From a virus: a DNA stretch of 44,653 nt. Position numbers and translations under genes: made by a program. The stretch covers positions 1 to 44,653 of IMG/VR virus record IMGVR_UViG_3300014720_000055. One strand, written 5' to 3'. The notes beneath the pieces are model-generated. The model was not told the origin of the DNA. It did no database searches and saw only the letters and a list, made by a program, of their open reading frames with translations. Positions 17,076 to 24,060 of this stretch are shown here, piece by piece; the stretch's first letter is position 1, and each line of letters begins with the position of its first letter.

Positions 17076-17702
17076 TTAGTCCTCCGGGTCGGGGATTCCG
17101 TCCGTCAATTTTACACCTTGGACCTCTAGGTCTATTTCATCGAAGTCGGCGAGCTTCTCTCTGACTATTGGTTCCTCTATCTTCAGCTCGTAGCCGACGT
17201 AGGCCCCCGCCAGATATCTGTCGCCCTTCAGGAGGGTCAGCTCGGAGTACTCCTCCGTAATGGAGGACTCCTCTATCCTCGCCTGTCTCTCGGGGTTCCT
17301 CCTCTTGAGGCACGGGTGATCCATCAGCGCCGACCTGACCACCACTATCAGCCTGTCTCGCATGGTCGTCACGGACTTCTCGCCTTCGGTCCTCGCCCAG
17401 ACGTAGGTGCGCATGTTGTAGGAAACCTCGTACTCGGGGTCGCCGTAGCGCATGTGCCCGACCCTCGTAAATCCGCGGCCCGAGAGCGACACGGTGATCA
17501 CGGTGGGCCAGACGTCCATCGTCGCGGGTTCGAAGTCGAGGTACTCCGCGGGATCCGGCATATCGTCGTTGGAAACCTGCCAGTAGTTCCTGTACTTGAT
17601 CAGCCTCTTCGGCACCTCCAGCTGCAGGTAGTCGTTGACGAACTGCTTGGCGAATTGGGGCCCGTACATCGCCTCGAATTCGTGCGCGCCCGCGTTGCTC
17701 AT
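17076..17702 (-). CDS. Tail terminator / neck protein candidate (208 aa)
   Basis: No exact family is recognised, but position, length and a pattern of mixed alpha/beta with 'DVWPTVITVSLSGRGFTRVGHMRYGDPEYEVSYNMRTYVWARTEGEKSVTTMRDRLIVVVRSALMDHPCL' fit tail terminator proteins. These cap the last tail ring and join it to the neck, and usually contain an 'R.y.v.V.v.....e....rDrl...v...L' segment. The gene overlaps the virion-morphogenesis gene upstream by 4 nt, and its stop abuts the 143-aa gene. Confidence 0.6.
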   Translation of the reverse strand: MSNAGAHEFEAMYGPQFAKQFVNDYLQLEVPKRLIKYRNYWQVSNDDMPDPAEYLDFEPATMDVWPTVITVSLSGRGFTRVGHMRYGDPEYEVSYNMRTYVWARTEGEKSVTTMRDRLIVVVRSALMDHPCLKRRNPERQARIEESSITEEYSELTLLKGDRYLAGAYVGYELKIEEPIVREKLADFDEIDLEVQGVKLTDGIPDPED

Positions 17703-18415
17703 CGCAGGTCCATCCCGCCCGCCGGACGGCCTACGGATATCTTCGCGAAGACTTTGCCCGCCGCCTTGGCGAAGCCCGGTCTCTCGAATACGAGCCTGCG
17801 CATCGGCATTCTCGTGGTGCCGTACTGGTGCCAGGTCGAGTATCTAACCTTGTTGCCGAACTCGACCGAGTCGTTCTTGATCTTGTCCGTGCTCAATCCG
17901 ACGGTGAGGCTCGCGAACAACCTCCCCGTCGCCTGCATGGTCGGTTTACCCGGGTACCTGAGCGCCTTCCACGCCCCGTAGGCCGGGCTTAGCGGGGCCC
18001 AGCCGCCCGACGGGAGTCCGTTCGTGAGAAAGTTCTCGGCGAACATCATCTGCACCTGGGTCTTGATGATGGCCACGGCGGGCGGAACGCACACCTGGGA
18101 TCGCCCGTAGATCTTCCCCCATAGTTCGTAGACGCCGGCGAAGTGCGTGAGACCCGGGGTCGCGCTGTTGTCTCGGTCGCCGATCCTCTGGATTGCCTTC
18201 TGGAACGTTTTTATTTGGGCCACCGACTTGGCGTAGCTCTTGTGGTTCACCTTCACGTCGATCGCGAGGCTCACGCCCTTGCCCCTGACGCCCGACGTCC
18301 TCACGAAGTCGCGGCCCGTGGTGTCGATCGGGGCGGCCGACCTGACCTTGTCCCCGGTGCTCTTGCGGCTCCGGTTCAGCTGCGTCCTCTTTCGCGGGAA
18401 GAGTTCGCCCTGCAT
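17699..18415 (-). CDS. Phage virion morphogenesis / tail completion protein (238 aa)
   Basis: This resembles the P2 gpS / Mu gpG virion morphogenesis family needed for tail completion and head-tail joining. The second half holds the family pattern: 'NFLTNGLPSGGWAPLSPAYGAWKALRYPGKPTMQATGRLFASLT' followed by 'KVRYSTWHQYGTTRMPMRRLVF', i.e. W.pLsp.y...K...pg...l..tG.L..S...... Y...hQ.G...mP.R....... The N-terminal about 80 residues are a basic extension. It shares one base with the connector start and overlaps the next gene by 4 nt. Confidence 0.75.
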   Translation of the reverse strand: MQGELFPRKRTQLNRSRKSTGDKVRSAAPIDTTGRDFVRTSGVRGKGVSLAIDVKVNHKSYAKSVAQIKTFQKAIQRIGDRDNSATPGLTHFAGVYELWGKIYGRSQVCVPPAVAIIKTQVQMMFAENFLTNGLPSGGWAPLSPAYGAWKALRYPGKPTMQATGRLFASLTVGLSTDKIKNDSVEFGNKVRYSTWHQYGTTRMPMRRLVFERPGFAKAAGKVFAKISVGRPAGGMDLR

Positions 18416-19275
18416 TATCTTGCGATCCTTCTACGCTTGTAGGACTTCAGCGCCAGCAGCTCCTTTTCGAGAAATCCGGTCTCCATCACCGCCACGCCGC
18501 GGGTCGTCAGGTCCTTGACGCCGACCGTGTCGTCGTGCATGTTCTGCATCTCTCTCGTTGCCGCCCTGAGGATCATCAGCTTCATCACCTTGAGCTGCGT
18601 TCCGTCGAGACCCCCCGAGTAGTCTACGGTGATCACGTCGTTGGGCATCGCAGCGTAGAGCTCGAGACCCCAGGGCAAAACCCTGTAGTCGGAGCCCGTC
18701 GCCTCGGCCGTTCCTCCGCTCGCGTAGGCCGCGGCGCCGAGATCGTGCTTTACCGAGAACGTCGTCGCCGTGACCGCGACGATCTGTTTGTTCTGGAGGT
18801 TGAAATTGTCTGGGCTGACGCCTGATATTCGCACGTACTGACCGATGACGAACTCGTTGTTCGCCGTGAACACGACGTTGGCGCCCGACTGCACGGCACC
18901 GGTTATCGTCGCGTCTCGCCTCATTGCCTCGGCCAGCAACTGGGACGCTATCGCGCTGTTCCTGAGCGAAACTTTCTCCACCGACACGACAGGGGTGTTC
19001 CGGAGTGGGACCATGATTGGGGAATTCAGGAAGTGACGCATGGGGTCGTTGGTCGTGTCGAGGCTCTTGTCGTGCAAGAAGCCCGTGTGCGGAACGCCGA
19101 AGTCGTAAGAAGGAATGACGTGGTCCTCGACGAATTCGTCCACGGTCACGGAGCGTCCGAGGTACGCCTCCAGCTCGCCCTGCAGGCCCTCGAGGATCAT
19201 CTCGGCCGCGTCGGTCTGCCTGTTGCTCAGGCTGATGTCCATGAACGTTCTAAGTTCGGCGACGGTTACCAACAT
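18415..19275 (-). CDS. Head-tail connector / adaptor protein (286 aa)
   Basis: The start 'VTVAELRTFMDISLSNRQTDAAEMILEGLQGELEAYLGRSV' and the end 'VITVDYSGGLD....LKVMKLMILRAATREMQNMHDDTVGVKDLTTRGVAVMETGFLEKELLALKSYKRRRIA' fit gp6-type or head completion adaptors that bind under the portal. Such proteins usually run directly from the first helical part to the second. Here residues about 122-193 are an inserted beta domain similar to the one in the baseplate J-like protein. The gene heads the neck cluster and shares a base with the next gene. Confidence 0.7.
   Translation of the reverse strand: MLVTVAELRTFMDISLSNRQTDAAEMILEGLQGELEAYLGRSVTVDEFVEDHVIPSYDFGVPHTGFLHDKSLDTTNDPMRHFLNSPIMVPLRNTPVVSVEKVSLRNSAIASQLLAEAMRRDATITGAVQSGANVVFTANNEFVIGQYVRISGVSPDNFNLQNKQIVAVTATTFSVKHDLGAAAYASGGTAEATGSDYRVLPWGLELYAAMPNDVITVDYSGGLDGTQLKVMKLMILRAATREMQNMHDDTVGVKDLTTRGVAVMETGFLEKELLALKSYKRRRIAR
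18697..18912 (-). other. Inserted E1-FCCH-like beta domain in the connector
   Basis: Residues about 122-193 (ATITGAVQSGANVVFTANN, GQYVRISGVSPDNFNLQNK, IVAVTATTFSVKH, AAYASGGTAEA) show the same strand order and key 'vG.yVrisGv.p..fN....V.av....f' pattern as the insertion at 4701-4928. The match is at pattern level rather than near identity, so the two copies are old or were acquired separately. Confidence 0.55.
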
Positions 19276-19284
19276 ATTCGCCTC

Positions 19285-19641
19285 TTACTCTCTTCCGGTC
19301 GCGCCTCGGCTTCTTCTGCCTCTCCTGCCTCCGCCACTCAAGAAACGCGCCATCCTGTTGCCGATCGCCCTGATCGCCCTCCTGACCAAGCCCGGCCTCG
19401 CCGTTTGCTCCGCTGGGGTCCTCGCGGGAGGCAGGGCGCTTTGCACGGCCCTTGAGATCGTCGTCGCAGGTGAGTCGCCCGCCCTGACCTCGGGTAGGCG
19501 TATTGGTGGGAGCGTGGACGGGAGTATCGTCCCCTCCTGACGCAGTCTTGCGAGAACCCTCCTGAGCTCTCTCGCAAGCCGAGCCTGCTCCATGGGGGAT
19601 TGCGGGCTAATGACCGGTAAAACTGTTTTCTTCGGCGGCAC
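19285..19641 (-). CDS. Small basic protein of unknown function (118 aa)
   Basis: No family recognised. The chain is strongly basic and R/P/A-rich, with a helical 'EQARLARELRRVLARLRQEG' segment and a C-terminus 'RRAIRAIGNRMARFLSGGGRRGRRSRG'. The start is GTG at 19639-19641, supported by a strong GGGAGGG site 4-5 nt upstream. It lies between the ParB-like gene and the head-tail connector. A nucleic-acid or capsid-interior binding role would suit the charge but is a guess. Confidence 0.6.
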   Translation of the reverse strand: MPPKKTVLPVISPQSPMEQARLARELRRVLARLRQEGTILPSTLPPIRLPEVRAGDSPATTISRAVQSALPPARTPAEQTARPGLVRRAIRAIGNRMARFLSGGGRRGRRSRGATGRE

Positions 19642-19705
19642 TAAACCCTCCCGTCGGTGTGACTACGCAAATTTTACAGCATCGGCGAGGTCGTCGTCGA
19701 AACGG

Positions 19706-20266
19706 TCACCTGTCGGGGTTTGGGGGTCTCTCGAATTGCGGCCTTTCTTCCTGGTTGGCCTCTATCGGCACCCAGGCCTTGGAGTACACGTGCTCCGAAA
19801 TCTTTCTCATCTTGAGAAGAGATCCGTCAAGGAGCACCTGGAGCTCATCTGCGGTCATGTTGAAGGCGCGCATCAGCGAATCCGAGTCGTGGGTGCCCGA
19901 GTTGATTAGCGTTCTGACTATTTTCGAGAGCTTCTTGTTTATGACCTGGCCCCTGCCCCTGTTGAGGGTCACGTGCATGATCATGGCCTCCGTCTCGGAA
20001 ATGTCCGGGAGCACGACCGCTGGGATGAATCGTCGGTCGACGAGCACTCGCGGCATGGCCTTGGCCAAGGCCAACCTTTCGTGGCCGTCTACGACGGTGA
20101 GCCCGTCGCCGTCCCGTCTGCCGTAGACGACGATCGGGGACAGCCAGCCGTACGCGGCCAGCGACGCTGCGATGAGTCCGAGGTCGGGTTTCACGATGTA
20201 GGTGGCCCGCCAGGGCGCGGGCCTGAGGGCGTCGGCCTCGACCATTTCCTGCCTGTTGTCATTCAT
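19706..20266 (-). CDS. ParB-like (IbrB-type) protein A (186 aa)
   Basis: The domain is ParB/Srx-like: 'LIAASLAAYGWLSPIVVYGRRDGDGLTVVDGHERLALAK' (about residues 31-69) has the DGHeRl.Aa signature, and 'MIMHVTLNRGRGQ' (about 97-107) matches the second conserved strand-helix pair. The protein lacks a clear C-terminal HTH of chromosomal ParB. It overlaps the PAPS-reductase-like gene by 8 nt, so the two are coupled, as in IbrA/IbrB pairs. Family knowledge: such phage ParB-like proteins may be nucleotide-binding nucleases or regulators; the exact role here is unknown. Confidence 0.82.
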   Translation of the reverse strand: MNDNRQEMVEADALRPAPWRATYIVKPDLGLIAASLAAYGWLSPIVVYGRRDGDGLTVVDGHERLALAKAMPRVLVDRRFIPAVVLPDISETEAMIMHVTLNRGRGQVINKKLSKIVRTLINSGTHDSDSLMRAFNMTADELQVLLDGSLLKMRKISEHVYSKAWVPIEANQEERPQFERPPNPDR

Positions 20267-21389
20267 CGCTTGCCTCCGCGTTCTCCCTCTTCGCGATCCC
20301 GTACGCCTTCGTCCCCGGTCCCATCGGGGTCGGCGACGCCGCGGTGAACTCGTTGAGCAACAGCGTGCGTATCAACCAATGTATCGGGTAGCTCTTCGGG
20401 TCGTTGCGCATCTTCATCCTGAACTTCGCGCAAAAAGCCTTCGCGTAGTGGAGGTCGGAGTCGCTCATCATGTGGTCCTCTATGCACGCCTTGACCCCGT
20501 CCCACTCATACCGCGCGTACCCCATGATCAGCTTCTCGACGTCGTAGTCGGCCCACAACCTGCGCTGCGCGTCGATCATCGGCCAGACCCTCTGGAGCTG
20601 GTCGAAAAAGGCTGGCTCGGTCGCCATGAGGTCACCCATCCTCCTGGCGGCGACACAATATAGAGGTATGCCGACCCTCGTGTTGGACCCCGTCATCGCC
20701 GCGACGTCGTAGTACTCGCAGTACTCCGCGCCGTGCTCTTCGGCCACGAACTTGAGGACGTCGTCGCTCGTCCAGTCGTAGATCACCTTCGCGAACCTGA
20801 GCGGGAGGTTCCTCGGTGCCTTGTAGGGGGCGACGATGTAGTTCTCGTGAAGCTTCTGGACGAGCGACCTGTACCTCACCATGGACTCGTTCGCCCTCAC
20901 GCCGGTCAAGAAGGCCGTCCTGCCTTTCTTGCCCTGCATCGTCCAGTAATCGGTGTCGCCCATGTCGTTCTCCCTGCTCAGTCCGAACGATTCCGCGTTT
21001 ATGGCGAACTTCGGCATCGGCCTGACGAGGCGACCCTCTCTCTCCCTCTGCTTGGACCAAGTCATCTCGGTGGTCCTCTTGCCCATGGACCAGACCTCCG
21101 CCCCGACCGACAGGCAGTACCACTCCATGTCCACCCAGTCGTAGTTCCGCACTTTTTCCACGAAATCTATGACCATCGGGCTGACCATCTCTTCGTCCCT
21201 GAATATGGCCCTCACGGGGCCAAGACCGCGCTCCTCGTGTAGCTCCTTTGCCAGATACAGCACCGCCGTCGAGTCCTTGCCCCCGGAGAACTGGACGCAC
21301 ACGGTGTCGAAGGTGTCGTAGACGTGCCTGATCCTTTTCCTCGCGGCGTCGACGCAAGTGGTGTCAAGGTAGAGCCGCTTCCTCGGCAT
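20259..21389 (-). CDS. PAPS-reductase / IbrA-like PP-loop protein (376 aa)
   Basis: The PP-loop is at residues 35-40 (SGGKDS) in 'VCVQFSGGKDSTAVLYLAKELHEERG', followed by 'VRAIFRDEEMVSPMVIDFVEKV', the usual PAPS reductase / ATP-pyrophosphatase core. Later come 'KKGRTAFLTGVRANESMVRYRSLVQ' and 'VIYDWTSDDVLKFVAEEHGAEYCEYYDVA', typical of IbrA and DndC relatives. I choose the ATG at 21387-21389, which overlaps the stop of ParB-like protein B (ATGA); the frame is open further up but only as a shadow. It most likely activates a substrate by adenylation, with sulfur transfer unproven. Flanking ParB-like genes on both sides suggest a three-gene IbrAB-like unit. Confidence 0.85.
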   Translation of the reverse strand: MPRKRLYLDTTCVDAARKRIRHVYDTFDTVCVQFSGGKDSTAVLYLAKELHEERGLGPVRAIFRDEEMVSPMVIDFVEKVRNYDWVDMEWYCLSVGAEVWSMGKRTTEMTWSKQREREGRLVRPMPKFAINAESFGLSRENDMGDTDYWTMQGKKGRTAFLTGVRANESMVRYRSLVQKLHENYIVAPYKAPRNLPLRFAKVIYDWTSDDVLKFVAEEHGAEYCEYYDVAAMTGSNTRVGIPLYCVAARRMGDLMATEPAFFDQLQRVWPMIDAQRRLWADYDVEKLIMGYARYEWDGVKACIEDHMMSDSDLHYAKAFCAKFRMKMRNDPKSYPIHWLIRTLLLNEFTAASPTPMGPGTKAYGIAKRENAEASDE

Positions 21390-22174
21390 CAGAAGTCGGC
21401 GTTCGTGTTTATGAAGTCGATCAGTTTCGACGCCGTCGTTTCGCCCACGTACGCCGGGTCGTTCCGGACGTACCTGATGAAGTCGTACCATCGTTTCTGC
21501 TGGCCCGCGTCGTCGAACACGAGGGTGTACTGAACTATCGCCCTCTCGCCACCCTTCACGCCAACCGCCACGCTCCCCCTCGTGATCGCCTCCTCCTTGT
21601 CGATCTCGTCCGTGGCCACGTAGTCGATCTCGTCGTTCTCGTTTTTGCTCTCCAGTATCTGGTCGGTTCCGCTCGGCTCGAACGGGTTGACGATGACTGC
21701 GGGCGTGTAGCCGCCCCTGTTGTCGTTCCTCTCGTTGACGAGTATGTCGGTGGTCAGGGACGCGATCTCAAACTCGTCCCAGCCGAGTCCAAGCAGCAGG
21801 TCCTGGTATTCGGACGAGATTTCGGACATCAGCTCGAGCACGACCACCTGATCGGTGTTCCCCAGCTCGGTGGTCCTGTTGTCGGCCAGCGCGAAGGCGT
21901 GCCCGCGACTCTCGTCAACCTCGTAGACGATCGCCGCGATTTTTTGCCAACCGAGTTTCCTCGCGGCGAGCAACTGGTGGTTGCCTGCTATGACCGAGAA
22001 CTTTCCGTCGTCGGACGGCATCACCACGATGGGTTTTATCTGGCCGAACTCGCTGTACGAGGCGACTATCGAATCAACGTTGCCTATTCGTGGGTTCCTC
22101 TCCATCGGCTGGAGTAGGTCTATGTCGATCGCCAGACCGAGGATGGACGGATGGATGTTGGCGGCGTCGCTCAC
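21389..22174 (-). CDS. ParB-like (IbrB-type) protein B (261 aa)
   Basis: This is a second ParB-like protein with clearer motifs: 'LLQPMERNPRIGNVDSIVASYSEFGQIKPIVVMPSDDGKFSVIAGNHQLLAARKLGW' (about residues 20-76) and 'HAFALADNRTTELGN' (about 92-106), matching the NPR, aGnhr..Aa..LG and DNr..el strands of the fold. After residue 150 it has a unique acidic C-terminal extension that ends in 'YDFIRYVRNDP'. It overlaps the small helical gene by 4 nt and the PAPS-reductase-like gene by 1 nt. It is longer than protein A and not closely similar to it, so the two are probably not recent duplicates. Confidence 0.85.
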   Translation of the reverse strand: MSDAANIHPSILGLAIDIDLLQPMERNPRIGNVDSIVASYSEFGQIKPIVVMPSDDGKFSVIAGNHQLLAARKLGWQKIAAIVYEVDESRGHAFALADNRTTELGNTDQVVVLELMSEISSEYQDLLLGLGWDEFEIASLTTDILVNERNDNRGGYTPAVIVNPFEPSGTDQILESKNENDEIDYVATDEIDKEEAITRGSVAVGVKGGERAIVQYTLVFDDAGQQKRWYDFIRYVRNDPAYVGETTASKLIDFINTNADF

Positions 22175-22509
22175 ACCTGGGCCCTGACGTTTGCGTTGAG
22201 CGTCCTCAGGGCGTCAATCGACGTCCTGAGGAGGCTGAGCTTCTCCCTCTTTGCCTTGACAAGGGCCTCGGAGATTTTGTAGTCGTAGTTCTCGTCGTTC
22301 ATCTGGTAGTCGGCCCACGCTTCGCGTTCCTTTATGGATCCCTTGGCGGCCAAGTATGACTTGGCCCAGTTGGCCTTGTACTTAGCCTCTTTCTTGGCGG
22401 CGTCGGTGGAGAGGGTTTCGAAGGCCTCGGTCTCGTTCTCGAGCAAGTCCATGAGGCGCAACAACTCCTCCTCGATTTCAACTTGACTTATCGGCGTACT
22501 GCGGGTCAC
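22171..22509 (-). CDS. Small helical protein of unknown function (112 aa)
   Basis: The protein is nearly all helical and charged: 'EIEEELLRLMDLLENETEAFETLSTDAAKKEAKYKANWAKSYLAAKG' then 'KISEALVKAKREKLSLLRTSIDALRTLNANVRAQ'. Similar small proteins are frequent beside recombination genes in phages, but I cannot assign a function. The start is GTG at 22507-22509, preceded by AAAGGAAA; the nearby ATG is followed immediately by a stop. It begins 1 nt after the RuvC-like stop and overlaps ParB-like protein B by 4 nt. Confidence 0.7.
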   Translation of the reverse strand: MTRSTPISQVEIEEELLRLMDLLENETEAFETLSTDAAKKEAKYKANWAKSYLAAKGSIKEREAWADYQMNDENYDYKISEALVKAKREKLSLLRTSIDALRTLNANVRAQV

Positions 22510-22510
22510 T

Positions 22511-23047
22511 TCATTTTCCTTTATATTGTTCTATGGGGGACCAGTCAACCCCGTCGGCGACGGCGCGACTTGCCTCGGGCCAATCGTATCTCGGCTCGCC
22601 CCACCTAATCAATGCCATTTCCTCGAGAATGAAGGCGTCGCATATGTCGTCCGCCCCGGGCCCCGACCAGACGATTCCCGTCCTGGCGGACACGGCCGAA
22701 ACGACCTCGCTCTTGGATGAGTTTCCTCTTCCCGTGGCGAATTTCGCCCTCGCCGTTGGGGCAATCTCGGCGAAGGGGATGCCCGCGTTGAAGAGCGCGT
22801 ACCTCACCACCCCGCCCATTTCCCCAATGGAGAAGGCCTGTCCGGATCGCGCAGCGAAGGCGTACCCCTCTATCACCACGGCCTCCACGCCGTGCAACTC
22901 AACGAGGTCCATCACCTGAGCCGACACGTCGACCAGCCTCTGTGTTCCCCTGCTTTTTGGGACTATCGCCCCCCGCGCATCCCGCACCGACCAGCCCGTG
23001 GACGATAGGGACAAATCCAACCCCATGAATACCTTTGCTTTTTCCAC
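22511..23047 (-). CDS. RuvC-like Holliday junction resolvase (178 aa)
   Basis: An RNase-H-fold resolvase acting on branched DNA before packaging or in recombination. Catalytic acids are at expected places: D11 in 'VFMGLDLSLSSTGW', E60 in 'VEAVVIEGYAF', and D133/D134 with D137 in 'GADDICDAFIL'; the 'GRGNSSKSEVV' stretch (about 107-116) is a typical RuvC basic loop. Length is close to RuvC. I keep the GTG start at 23047 because it retains the full first beta strand; an ATG seven codons downstream is a fallback. It lies below a 184-nt structured spacer. Confidence 0.85.
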   Translation of the reverse strand: MEKAKVFMGLDLSLSSTGWSVRDARGAIVPKSRGTQRLVDVSAQVMDLVELHGVEAVVIEGYAFAARSGQAFSIGEMGGVVRYALFNAGIPFAEIAPTARAKFATGRGNSSKSEVVSAVSARTGIVWSGPGADDICDAFILEEMALIRWGEPRYDWPEASRAVADGVDWSPIEQYKGK

Positions 23048-23231
23048 AGGCGAAAACTACCGCGTTTGACGGGCAGTCCCCGGAGCCCGTAGGGCCCGGG
23101 GACTGTGCGACCGAATCGGGTCGCTCCCGCCGCGGGATTAACCGCCAGACCGGATCACCCCCCTCCTCATCGAGTTGCCTGCCACGATTGTATCTTCGTA
23201 GCTAATACTGAAAAGGGTAATAGTTATGCGA
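23048..23231 (-). other. Structured intergenic region with three hairpins
   Basis: This is one of the longest non-coding stretches in the minus-strand block and holds no convincing ORF. Three consecutive inverted repeats are visible: a 10-bp perfect stem 23074-23083 / 23096-23105 with an inner CCC/GGG stem and GTA loop; a 6-bp stem 23107-23112 / 23119-23124; and a 5-bp stem 23125-23129 / 23133-23137. None is followed by a U-run on either strand, so simple termination is unlikely. It could be a processed leader of the RuvC-like gene or an RNA element. Confidence 0.45.
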
Positions 23232-23636
23232 TTACTTTTTTTTCCAGCTTTGTATTGAAAGACCTAATTCAAAGGCTTTTTGCGGGTATTTGCCTATTCT
23301 GTCGTGGCACGGGCGGCACACGGCGAGAAGATTTTTTTCGTCCAGTATTGACCCGCCCTGCGACCTTCGCAGCAATTCGTGCACGTCCTGGGACGGCTTG
23401 CGAACGTACGTCACCGCTCCGTCGTCCGCCGCGAAAACGGGGCAAGCCTCGCACCATTTTCTTTCCCCGAGAATTTTTTTCACGACGGCCCTTCGGGCGA
23501 CGTATTTAGATTCCGTTTTTTTGGAGCGACTCCTGATCTTGCTGCTCCTCTTCAAAGGCTGGGAGCTTCTCGAACGCCCAGACGCCTTCGAGGGATTTGT
23601 ATAGCGCTTTATCGGCTGGCGTCGCCTCAATGTCAT
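23232..23636 (-). CDS. HNH endonuclease (134 aa)
   Basis: The fold shows C62-x2-C65, D84-x-H86, N102, C107-x2-C110 and H111 in 'CEACPVF...DVHELLRRSQGGSILDEKNLLAVCRPCHDRIG', an HNH nuclease with a structural zinc site. The basic N-terminus (about residues 1-50, rich in R, K, S) resembles the extensions of many phage HNH proteins, which supports the upstream ATG even though it overlaps the 184-aa gene by 131 nt in another frame. It may aid packaging or act as a free-standing homing-type nuclease. A GTG at about codon 52 is an alternative start. Confidence 0.85.
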   Translation of the reverse strand: MTLRRRQPIKRYTNPSKASGRSRSSQPLKRSSKIRSRSKKTESKYVARRAVVKKILGERKWCEACPVFAADDGAVTYVRKPSQDVHELLRRSQGGSILDEKNLLAVCRPCHDRIGKYPQKAFELGLSIQSWKKK

Positions 23637-24060
23637 AGGACAGAAGATACCTCCTGTGGGCTTCTATGGCGTCACGGCACATCTGTCCGATTTTCTCCTG
23701 ATCGACGTTGGTCGCCTTCTGCAGCAGGATCATCGCGGCCACGTCGGATATTCTTTTGACGACGTAGAACTTGAAGCGCTCGGCTTTGCTGATCTTGCTC
23801 TCGTAGTACATCTTTGACTCCACCGCTAGACCGACTCCGTCCTCGCCGAGGTTCGCGTACCGCTGGTTGTCGACGGCCATGTCGCTCGTCAAGTCGTCTA
23901 TCTGCCGGTTGATGTTGTTCATAAGGGCGTCCAGCGCCCTCATCCACCTGTCGAGGTTCTCGGGCTGGCCGAGGAACAGCCTGTGCTCGTCCGACGCCTT
24001 GTTCTTCACCTCTTGCGCCACCATGTGCGCGAATGCGTCGTCGCTTATGTAGTGATTCAT
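23506..24060 (-). CDS. Unknown helical protein (184 aa)
   Basis: I place the start at ATG 24058-24060 (begins MNHYISDDAF), overlapping the stop of the nuclease gene (ATGA). The open frame extends further upstream but only as a shadow. The protein is mostly helical ('RWMRALDALMNNINRQIDDLTSDMAV', 'MYYESKISKAERFKFYVVKRISDVAAMI', 'MCRDAIEAHRRYLLSYDI'). I do not recognise it, but similar proteins accompany RecB-like nucleases in phage recombination blocks. Its last 131 nt overlap the HNH gene. Confidence 0.7.
   Translation of the reverse strand: MNHYISDDAFAHMVAQEVKNKASDEHRLFLGQPENLDRWMRALDALMNNINRQIDDLTSDMAVDNQRYANLGEDGVGLAVESKMYYESKISKAERFKFYVVKRISDVAAMILLQKATNVDQEKIGQMCRDAIEAHRRYLLSYDIEATPADKALYKSLEGVWAFEKLPAFEEEQQDQESLQKNGI

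Noticed and set aside
23074-23105. Strong hairpin as a rho-independent terminator
   Set aside because: No run of T follows on either strand; kept as an unassigned structured element.
23105-23509. Plus-strand 134-codon frame over the HNH gene
   Set aside because: It is the shadow of a clear HNH nuclease on the minus strand and would be the only plus-strand gene in the block.
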